Positions 1 to 6,179 of a DNA stretch of 10,350 bases are shown piece by piece. Location of the stretch: assembly GCA_030049955.1 (NCBI GenBank), contig JASIJX010000564.1, positions 1-10,350 of the forward strand, read 5' to 3'. The stretch is from Acidobacteriaceae bacterium. Its GTDB lineage: Bacteria > Acidobacteriota > Terriglobia > Terriglobales > Acidobacteriaceae. Every line of letters begins with the position of its first letter. The first letter of the stretch is position 1. The notes beneath the pieces were generated by a model. The model saw only the letters and a program-made list of their open reading frames with translations, searched no databases and had not been told where the DNA came from. The translations under genes and the position numbers were made by a program.

Positions 1-1833
1 AGCGGAGTGGGCACTCTCAATCTGCCCACGCAGGCAACCAGCTCGAACAACAAGGACAACTCATTGCAGATCGGCGACACCGTCGTGATCAACCCGAGCC
101 TGGTGAACGAGACGCATTTCCAATGGCGGCGCGTTCGCAACGAGCAAACGGCTGCGTATTTTACGCCGGCTGTGACGGTGCAAGGCGCTTTTACTGAGGG
201 CGGCGCGAGTTCGGGCGTGGTCGAAGACCACCAGGATGACTTTGAGCTGCAGAATTATTCAACGGCAACAGTGGGCAGTCATGCGCTGCGCTTCGGCACG
301 CGGCTCAGAGCAGAGCGCGACGCGAATTCGTCAACTTCAGGAATAAACGGAACGTATACCTTCAGCTCGTTGACGGCGTATGAAAACGGGACGCCGGCGC
401 TCTACTCGCAAACCGTGGTCAGTAATCCATTGGCGCGCGCGACATTGTTCGACGGGGCGCTGTTTCTGCAGGATGACTGGCGGGCGCGGAGAGACCTGGT
501 AGCGAGCTTCGGGCTGCGCCTTGAAGGACAAAACTGGATCAGCGACCACGCGGACTGGGGCCCACGGCTGGCATTTGCGTGGAGTCCCAGATACAAGGGA
601 ACGGGCGCAGCGAAAACCGTGGTGCGCGGCGGCTATGGATGGTTCTATAACCGGTTCACTGTGCCGACTTCGTTTCAGTCCTCAGCCGGCACGCCCTATA
701 TCATCCAGGCGATTCACGATAACCAGATCAACCAGAAAAGCTACGTCATCACGAATCCAACGTTCTTCAATCCGAATGCACCCGAGCCTGCATCGGTGCT
801 GGCATCGGCCACTGCGACTGTGCCGTCGTACCACACCATCGATTCGCATTTTCATGCCGCGCTCGATATGCAAGGCGGTGTTGGCGTTGACCGGCAGATT
901 ACAAGAGCGCTGACGGGGAACATCACGTATCTCTATACGCAGGGTGTGCATCAGTACCTTACGGATAACGTGACAGCTCCGGATTTTGATCCGGCCACAT
1001 ACACGGTGACCGGAACGGCTCCAGCCGCGTACAACTATCAATTCCAGTCCGGCGGGTTTTACCGGCAACAGCAGTTGATTGTGACGGCGAAAGCGCACTT
1101 CAAGCGTTTGAGCTTCGACTCGAACTACACGCTCAACTACGCAAACAGCGACACGCAGGGAGTGACATCGGTTCCAATGGTCCAGCAGGATCCGGGATTC
1201 GATTACGGCCGGGCAAGTTTCGGAATTCGCAATCGCATGTTTCTCCTGCTCACATATACGTCGCCGGGCGGAGTGATTTTTGCGCCTTTGCTTATCGCAC
1301 AGTCGGGCACGCCTTACAACTTTACGATCGGCAGCGACCTGACCGAGAATAACCAGTTCAACGCGCGCCCGACGTATGCAGTTTGTGGTGACCCGGGCGT
1401 GGTTTCAACGCCGTTTGGGTGCCTGAACCCCAATCCAGTGGGAACTAATGAGCAGATCATCCCATACAACCTGGGTACCGGGCCGGCGAATGTGGTGTTT
1501 CACATGCGCGCGAGTAAAACAATCGGCGTGGGACCACGCATGAAAGAGGAGGGCGATGCCGCCGGGGGACAGAATGTGAATACCAGCGTGAACGGGCGCG
1601 GACTGAGCGGAAACGGCGGTGGCGTGAGATTGGATGAAAAGGTGCCGCGCAAATTCAATGTCACCTTTGTGGCCATTGCGCTGAATTGTCTCAATATCGT
1701 GAACTGGGGTCCTCCGAACGGCGTAATGGAGTCGCCACTGTTCGGGAAGACGCAATCTCTCGCGAGTGGACCGTATTCCGGCCCGACACCGGGCACTCGG
1801 ACGGTTATGTTTTTTACCAACTTTTCGTTTTAG
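1..1833 (+). CDS. TonB-dependent receptor, Oar-like (C-terminal part, 5' truncated)
   Basis: The frame is open from base 1, so this is the C-terminal 610 residues of a larger outer-membrane protein; the GTG at 7 is only an internal Val. The protein is a run of alternating hydrophobic/polar strands rich in Tyr, Asn, Thr and aromatic residues, as expected for a 22-strand TonB-receptor barrel. Near the end it has an N-x-x-N-x-x-N-W-G-P-P segment followed by S-P-L-F-G, which I recognise as the usual tail of acidobacterial receptors with an N-terminal carboxypeptidase-regulatory-like domain. It ends in Phe (FTNFSF), the outer-membrane insertion signal. Family members take up large ligands, often oligosaccharides or chelates, using TonB energy; the ligand cannot be read from this part. 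The N-terminal domain and plug lie outside the window. No convincing terminator follows the TAG stop. Confidence 0.92.
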   Translation, partial: SGVGTLNLPTQATSSNNKDNSLQIGDTVVINPSLVNETHFQWRRVRNEQTAAYFTPAVTVQGAFTEGGASSGVVEDHQDDFELQNYSTATVGSHALRFGTRLRAERDANSSTSGINGTYTFSSLTAYENGTPALYSQTVVSNPLARATLFDGALFLQDDWRARRDLVASFGLRLEGQNWISDHADWGPRLAFAWSPRYKGTGAAKTVVRGGYGWFYNRFTVPTSFQSSAGTPYIIQAIHDNQINQKSYVITNPTFFNPNAPEPASVLASATATVPSYHTIDSHFHAALDMQGGVGVDRQITRALTGNITYLYTQGVHQYLTDNVTAPDFDPATYTVTGTAPAAYNYQFQSGGFYRQQQLIVTAKAHFKRLSFDSNYTLNYANSDTQGVTSVPMVQQDPGFDYGRASFGIRNRMFLLLTYTSPGGVIFAPLLIAQSGTPYNFTIGSDLTENNQFNARPTYAVCGDPGVVSTPFGCLNPNPVGTNEQIIPYNLGTGPANVVFHMRASKTIGVGPRMKEEGDAAGGQNVNTSVNGRGLSGNGGGVRLDEKVPRKFNVTFVAIALNCLNIVNWGPPNGVMESPLFGKTQSLASGPYSGPTPGTRTVMFFTNFSF

Positions 1834-2077
1834 CGCAGGTGCCGGGCTCCACGATTCTTTGCGAAGGAGTCGGAGTAGCCGCGCGGTGTCTCTTCAATGA
1901 TGTCGGCGGTACGACTACAGGCTAGAGCGCCCAGTTCCATTCTGACCTGTACGGACCGGCATGCCTACGCCTCGCTCCGCAGCCTTGCCCGAATCCAAGT
2001 GAATTTTCCCGAACCTACCGATTTAGGTGATGTGCGGAAACGCGCAACGTGCCAAATTGATTTTGGAGGCGAGGCAA

Positions 2078-2989
2078 ATGGAACACGCGCTGATTGAGCT
2101 TTCGAATGAATTGGCGGGGCTTGTGCACATGGTTGATCCACACATTGTGAGCATACGAGCCCGGCGTAACTACCCATCGAGTGGCGTCATATGGAATTCC
2201 GACGTGGTTGTTACGGCGAACCACACAATCGAACAAGATGAAGAAATTTCCGTTTCATTTGAAGACGGAACAACCGCAGAAGCGACGCTCGTGGGCCGGG
2301 AACCAGGAACCGACCTTTCAGTCCTCAAGGTTCAAACGAAATCGGCTCTGGAGCCGATCAGCCAGACGAACCAAATTGCAGCGGGAGAACTGGCGCTCGT
2401 CGTCGGCCGATCGCCGGATAGCGGAGTCAATGCGAGCCTGGGCATCATCAGCGCAAAATCCGGCCCCTGGCGTACCTGGCGCGGCGGGCAGTTGGACGCA
2501 TACATCCGCCTGGATGCAAGATTCTTTCCACATTCTTCTGGCGGAGCCGTGGTGAATGCCCAGGGGCAACTTTTAGGAATCGCCACTTCAGCCCTTTCGC
2601 GCATAGCCGGTGTTGCAATTCCGGTGTCCACAGTCGCTAATGTGACGCAGAAGCTTTTGCAACGAGGCTTTATCCCACGCGGCTATCTCGGTTTTGCCAT
2701 CCAGCCGGTGCCCATTCCAGAGACACTCAAGAACAGGCTTGAAATACCGAATGAGGGAGGGCTGATCGTGCTTGCCGTCGAATCAGGCGGACCAGCAGAT
2801 CAAGCAGGCATTCTACCGGGCGATATCGTTACCGGTATCGGCGACACCTCTGTCGGCCAAGTCGAAGATCTTCAGAGATTTTCAGACTCCAATGCGATTG
2901 GGACAATGGTGCGCGTGACCGTTGTGCGTGGCGGTGAACCTAAGTCTCTGGATCTCACTGTCGGAGAGCGTCCAAGGAGGCGCGGTTGA
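2078..2989 (+). CDS. Trypsin-like (S1C/HtrA-type) serine protease with PDZ domain, no signal peptide
   Basis: A 303-residue protein with a chymotrypsin-fold protease domain (about 20-195) and one C-terminal PDZ domain (about 202-297, with GGLIVL and LPGDIV motifs). The likely triad is His49 (TANHT), Asp79 (GTDLSVL) and Ser154 (HSSGG). The start is ATG 2078 because GGAGG lies 8 nt upstream (2065-2069); the frame stays open to GTG 2027 but that start has no ribosome site. There is no signal peptide or membrane helix, unlike periplasmic DegP/DegS, so a cytoplasmic location is inferred. Canonical GNSGG is replaced by HSSGG: the Gly that normally forms the oxyanion hole is His152, so activity may be altered or weak. 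It is the first gene of a three-gene operon; its last codons carry the AAGGAGG ribosome site of the next protease, implying translational coupling. Confidence 0.92.
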   Translation: MEHALIELSNELAGLVHMVDPHIVSIRARRNYPSSGVIWNSDVVVTANHTIEQDEEISVSFEDGTTAEATLVGREPGTDLSVLKVQTKSALEPISQTNQIAAGELALVVGRSPDSGVNASLGIISAKSGPWRTWRGGQLDAYIRLDARFFPHSSGGAVVNAQGQLLGIATSALSRIAGVAIPVSTVANVTQKLLQRGFIPRGYLGFAIQPVPIPETLKNRLEIPNEGGLIVLAVESGGPADQAGILPGDIVTGIGDTSVGQVEDLQRFSDSNAIGTMVRVTVVRGGEPKSLDLTVGERPRRRG

Positions 2990-2992
2990 CCT

Positions 2993-3847
2993 ATGCCGGT
3001 TCCAGGGTTTGGAGAAGTTTCTGAAAACCTTCGCCGCTCAACTGTGTGCGTAAAAGCAGGCCGTTACGGCCAGGGCTCCGGAGTCATTGTCGATCCCGCC
3101 GGACTGATCGTAACCAACACTCACGTTGTTACTTCGGCTGGTCACATTGAAGTTTCGTTCTGGGACGGGCAGCGCGTACGAGCTGATCTGTCCAAACACG
3201 ACGCTTCGCGCGATATCTCCATTCTTCGTGTGCCTCTCTGCGGATTGCCCGCTGTGACGCTTGCGAACTCGGATGAAGTGCGCGCGGGTGATGCGGTTGT
3301 TGCAGTCGGGAACCCCATGGGCTTTCAGGGAGCCCTGACAACAGGAGTTGTTCATGCGGTGGGCCGGGTGCCGGGACTCGGGCCGATGAACTGGATTCAG
3401 GCCGATGTGCAGCTTGCTCCCGGCAATTCGGGAGGGCCGCTGGCGGATGCCCAGGGGCAGGTGATAGGAATCAACACCATGATTGTCGAGGGATTGGGCC
3501 TGGCCGTACCCAGCAATGCCGTCGCGCGACGGCTCCGGAGCGAATACGATCGCGCATCTCTCGGCGTTGTCGTCCGCCCGGTTCAGGTTTCCCTGGAAGC
3601 AAGAATGCGGTTGGGCATGATGGTTCTTCAAGTGATCAAGAACGGCGCCGCCGATCTGGCCTCGCTGATGCCCGGGGATCTCTTGATCGCCGCCGACGGC
3701 CACGCCTTCAATTCGATCGAAGATCTCGAGCGCATGCTCGACGGCGCGGGCGAACGAATCGCTCGGGTTGAATTTCTTCGCGGCGCCCGGGAAAGATCAA
3801 GAACGGCATTTGTGCGACTCTGCCCGCCCGCCATATCGGCCTTATGA
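2993..3847 (+). CDS. Second trypsin-like (S1C/HtrA-type) serine protease with PDZ domain
   Basis: A 284-residue protease, a diverged paralogue of the preceding gene with the same layout: protease domain about 12-185, PDZ domain about 190-275 (LMPGDLLIAADG). The triad is canonical: His44 (TNTHVV), Asp74 (SRDISIL) and Ser146 in intact GNSGG, so it should be catalytically active. There is no signal peptide or transmembrane segment; at about 285 residues it is much shorter than exported HtrA proteins (roughly 350-480). ATG 2993 lies 3 nt after the previous stop, with AAGGAGG at 2974-2980, 12 nt upstream, inside the previous gene. Its TGA stop overlaps the ATG of the regulator downstream (ATGA at 3844-3847). 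The pair may form a mixed oligomer in which one subunit is the main catalyst, but that is inference. Confidence 0.93.
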   Translation: MPVPGFGEVSENLRRSTVCVKAGRYGQGSGVIVDPAGLIVTNTHVVTSAGHIEVSFWDGQRVRADLSKHDASRDISILRVPLCGLPAVTLANSDEVRAGDAVVAVGNPMGFQGALTTGVVHAVGRVPGLGPMNWIQADVQLAPGNSGGPLADAQGQVIGINTMIVEGLGLAVPSNAVARRLRSEYDRASLGVVVRPVQVSLEARMRLGMMVLQVIKNGAADLASLMPGDLLIAADGHAFNSIEDLERMLDGAGERIARVEFLRGARERSRTAFVRLCPPAISAL

Positions 3848-4458
3848 TCCGCGTGCTTATCTCCGCGCCATCGCCTGCAGCCAGGGCGAGGCTCGCCAAC
3901 AGGCTTCACTCATTTCCGCAGTTCGAAGTTGTTGTGGCGCCTTCGGATCAGATTGTCACCTCAGCCGATTTGCAGCCGGATGTTCATTTGGTCGAGGTAG
4001 ACAATGACGATGAAGCTGCCATCGCGCTTGATGATTCAGGGAACAGAATACCCCTGATCCTGCTGCTTTCTGACAATCCTGCAATTCTCGTCGACGCTAT
4101 CAGGCAAGGCGCCCATGCGGTTCTGCCGACTGACCTGACTGACGCGCAACTCGCCGCTACGATCGAAGCTGTAGCGGCCGGACTTGGAGTCTTCGTCCCG
4201 GACGAAACCCAGGACACGGTTCTGCCATTCGCTCCCAATTCCCTACTTTCCCGCCCACGTGAGGCTTTAACTTCGCGCGAGATCGAAGTCTTACGCGCGA
4301 TGGCGGACGGCTTATCTAACAAGGAGATCGCCGTGCGGCTCAAGATCTCTGAGAACACTGCCAAGTTTCATGTCGGCTCCGTGATGGGCAAACTGGGCGC
4401 AAGGAGCCGAACTGAGGCCGTCATGCTTGGCGTTCGCTTAGGCATCGTATTGATTTGA
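3844..4458 (+). CDS. NarL/LuxR-family transcriptional regulator with degenerate receiver domain
   Basis: A 204-residue protein with the two-domain layout of NarL/FixJ response regulators: receiver-like domain (about 1-120) and a clear LuxR helix-turn-helix (about 139-200: LTSREIEVL, GLSNKEIAVRL, ISENTAKFHV, KLGARSRTEAV). The DNA-binding half looks intact. The receiver keeps the fold's sequence pattern but not its chemistry: the acidic pair after strand 1 is Ser7-Ala8-Pro9, the phospho-acceptor Asp is Glu51 (PDVHLVEV) and the conserved Lys is Thr96 (VLPTD). It is therefore probably not switched by a histidine kinase; the Glu could mimic a permanently phosphorylated state. No kinase gene is adjacent. 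The start overlaps the protease stop by ATGA, so it is translationally coupled. Control of its own operon, or of its activity by the linked proteases, is plausible inference. Confidence 0.92.
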   Translation: MIRVLISAPSPAARARLANRLHSFPQFEVVVAPSDQIVTSADLQPDVHLVEVDNDDEAAIALDDSGNRIPLILLLSDNPAILVDAIRQGAHAVLPTDLTDAQLAATIEAVAAGLGVFVPDETQDTVLPFAPNSLLSRPREALTSREIEVLRAMADGLSNKEIAVRLKISENTAKFHVGSVMGKLGARSRTEAVMLGVRLGIVLI

Positions 4459-4634
4459 ATCTGCCATGCCGTCTATTCCGCCGGCAAATCTGTGCAAGAG
4501 ATCCCTGCCAAGAACTGATTGGCTGCCGCCTGGTCTACCCTCACCGGTTCATCCACGCTCGCGGCCCTCGAAACCGGCAGGAGTACGAAGCGACGCTCGC
4601 TGCCTTTGCCAGCGCATCCGGAAAGCTTACTCCG

Positions 4635-5774
4635 CTACTCCGGGTATGGTTCTCCCTTCCGCACGATTCGAATGAAGTGATCTGTATACGCGGAATGCAG
4701 GCCCGGAACCTCATATTTCGGCATGTGGCAGGTAACGCACCCCTTCGTAGCAACCGGGCATGACCGGACCGGTATTCGCGCTTGAAGCCTGCTCGCCGCG
4801 CCATGACACTGCAGGCACCGCAGATCGTAATAGGCGGTATCGTGCTGAAGCGGCTGGTGCGGATCGTGACACGCAATACAAGTAATCCGAGGATCTCCGT
4901 TCTTACCCCAGCAGCGGCTCATCTCAAGTCGGTACGGCTGAAAGCGAATTCCAATCATGCCGAGATCGCCGGGTGGCGTAAACGCGACGTCGAGCCAAGT
5001 GCGATGGCAGGCGCCGCAGAAATCGACCAGGTCGACCGGGCTCATTGTGCCTGGATTTGTAATCATTTCGCCAGCGCTGGCATGCAGTTGGCCTGGCCCA
5101 TGGCAGGCCTCGCAGGTAACCCCGGGAACAGCGTGCTGTGGATCGAATCCTTCAGCCGTTGACGCCGCGGTAGTGTGGCACCCGAAGCAGCGTTGCGCAT
5201 CTTCCAAAGTCAACGCGCTACCCAACGCGCTTTCGATGTCCTTTGGGGGCGAGGATGAATGTCCGGTGGTGATAGCCAAATTACCCAGCGTTTTGTAAAA
5301 ACTTACGCGGCTTTCAAGAAACACTTTGCCTTTTTTGAGGACATACGTCTGCCCTGCCTCTCCCTCGCCGAAGGCCCAGCCTGTTGGCAAGCAAATGTTC
5401 TGTTGTCCATTGCTCACACAGTAGCTGCTGCCTGCCGGCGTAGTTACGATTTGAGACGAATATGGCGCATCGAGAAATTCCAATGCGCCATGCGTCCGCA
5501 AAATCTCGGCTTCATTCGCAGGGCTGCTGGCCTGCGCCATTGGCGTAGACTCCTGTATCTTGAACCCGCGATGGCAGCGCTCACACGCTTCCGAGCCTAT
5601 GAAGTCCTCGCGCGACGCCGTCCGCTTTGTCGGCCACCAACCTGGCTCCCTAAGCCTGTCTGCTGTTGTGGATTCAATACCACCACCTTTAGACACTTGT
5701 GCGAAGCAAGCAACCACGGCAACCAGGAATTGCAATGCAAAGAGTGCCCCGATGTGCCGTCGCCCCGCGATCAT
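4635..5774 (-). CDS. Seven-haem c-type cytochrome, exported
   Basis: A 379-residue multihaem cytochrome with seven CxxCH haem-binding motifs, beginning at residues 64, 196, 221, 253, 299, 320 and 346. The first lies in GSEACERCHRG followed by a TPMA motif, typical of the cytochrome c554-like family of Acidobacteriota and Planctomycetes; Met79 could be an axial ligand. The N-terminus has Arg5-Arg6, a hydrophobic stretch (8-22) and either a signal-peptidase I site after Ala25 or a lipobox ending at Cys23 (VVAC), so the protein is periplasmic or lipid-anchored. Residues 80-190 carry no haem motif and contain beta-rich sequence. GAGG at 5784-5787 sits 9 nt before the ATG. Family members carry electrons in periplasmic redox chains; the partner is unknown. 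The 3' end converges with the regulator gene. Confidence 0.93.
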   Translation of the reverse strand: MIAGRRHIGALFALQFLVAVVACFAQVSKGGGIESTTADRLREPGWWPTKRTASREDFIGSEACERCHRGFKIQESTPMAQASSPANEAEILRTHGALEFLDAPYSSQIVTTPAGSSYCVSNGQQNICLPTGWAFGEGEAGQTYVLKKGKVFLESRVSFYKTLGNLAITTGHSSSPPKDIESALGSALTLEDAQRCFGCHTTAASTAEGFDPQHAVPGVTCEACHGPGQLHASAGEMITNPGTMSPVDLVDFCGACHRTWLDVAFTPPGDLGMIGIRFQPYRLEMSRCWGKNGDPRITCIACHDPHQPLQHDTAYYDLRCLQCHGAASRLQARIPVRSCPVATKGCVTCHMPKYEVPGLHSAYTDHFIRIVRKGEPYPE

Positions 5775-5869
5775 GGCAATTAACCTCGATAACTTTCGCA
5801 GGAAACACCCGATCAGCCCGGGGAAGAATGAGCCTTGCTGGAGGCGTGTGGGCTGGTTAAGTGGAAAAG

Positions 5870-5897
5870 ATTATAACCCTATGAGTCTGTGACTCAA
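5870..5897 (-). promoter_or_regulatory. Putative sigma70-type promoter for the cytochrome gene
   Basis: On the minus strand TTGAGT (5892-5897) and a perfect TATAAT (5870-5875) are separated by 16 bp, giving a start point near 5863 and a leader of about 90 nt. The -35 box overlaps the stop codon of the small upstream frame. A 6-bp hairpin (TGAGTC-TGT-GACTCA, 5882-5896) overlaps the -35 and spacer and could be an operator half or a weak stem. The -10 runs directly into AATCTTTTCC, which recurs upstream of the hydrolase gene. Confidence 0.5.
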
Positions 5898-6145
5898 TAG
5901 AAAAAGAAAGGATTCCGCCTATTGCGGGCAATGCGGGGAGAATAGAGCCGAGGATGCTGGTCCTGAATCAGAGGTGGGATTAGAGCTTCCCGTTCGTGCG
6001 CGAAAAGTGCCGTCGCAGGAATCGCGAGCACAGCCGCCAAAATTCCGAGCAAAAGTCCCGGAAGAATGGGCGATGATTCGTGATAACTGAAATATTTATG
6101 TACCCCTCGCAAGAGATGTTGATCCCAGGGAGGAAAAACCGGCAC
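5894..6145 (-). CDS. Possible small single-pass membrane protein, unknown function
   Basis: An 83-codon frame starting at GTG 6145, directly after a TAA, in the same frame as the upstream hydrolase. GGAG lies 7 nt before the GTG, within the duplicated hydrolase tail. The product has a polar N-terminus, one good hydrophobic helix (about 27-48, rich in Leu, Ala, Gly and Ile) and a basic C-terminus ending FFFY. I do not recognise a family. For it: ribosome site, membrane helix and position in a minus-strand run. Against it: GTG start, short length and possible origin as a degraded 3' remnant. Its end overlaps the putative cytochrome promoter. Confidence 0.38.
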   Translation of the reverse strand: MPVFPPWDQHLLRGVHKYFSYHESSPILPGLLLGILAAVLAIPATALFAHEREALIPPLIQDQHPRLYSPRIARNRRNPFFFY

Positions 6146-6179
6146 TTAACTGCTCCACGCCATTTAACTGCTCCACGCC
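6144..6179. repeat. 18-bp tandem duplication across the hydrolase stop codon
   Basis: Units 6144-6161 (acttaactgctccacgcc) and 6162-6179 (atttaactgctccacgcc) differ at one base. Read on the minus strand, the repeat duplicates the hydrolase ending Ala-Trp-Ser-Ser-stop: after the real TAA (6164-6166) follows ATG GCG TGG AGC AGT TAA and then the GTG of the small frame. Each copy supplies a GGAG motif 7 nt before a start codon. Confidence 0.9.

Noticed and set aside
1163..1172. TGACATCGGT, similar to the operator palindrome, inside the TonB receptor gene
   Set aside because: Only the left half matches and it is within coding sequence; it shows the half-site arises by chance.
1846..1882. GGCTCC/GGAGTC stem after the TonB receptor as a terminator
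   Set aside because: The stem has six pairs including a wobble, a 15-nt loop and no T-run.
2027..2077. Longer start (GTG 2027) for the first protease
   Set aside because: There is no ribosome site, whereas GGAGG sits 8 nt before ATG 2078, and the extra residues do not form a signal peptide.
3038..3703. 221-codon open frame on the minus strand opposite the second protease
   Set aside because: It is fully antisense to a gene with an intact catalytic triad, has no recognisable domain and reflects third-position GC bias.
4544..4643. CCGGTT/AACCGG (4544-4577) and CCGGA/TCCGG (4618-4643) inverted repeats as a bidirectional terminator
   Set aside because: Stems of five to six bases with 16-22-nt loops and no T-runs are too weak, although the convergent position would suit a terminator.
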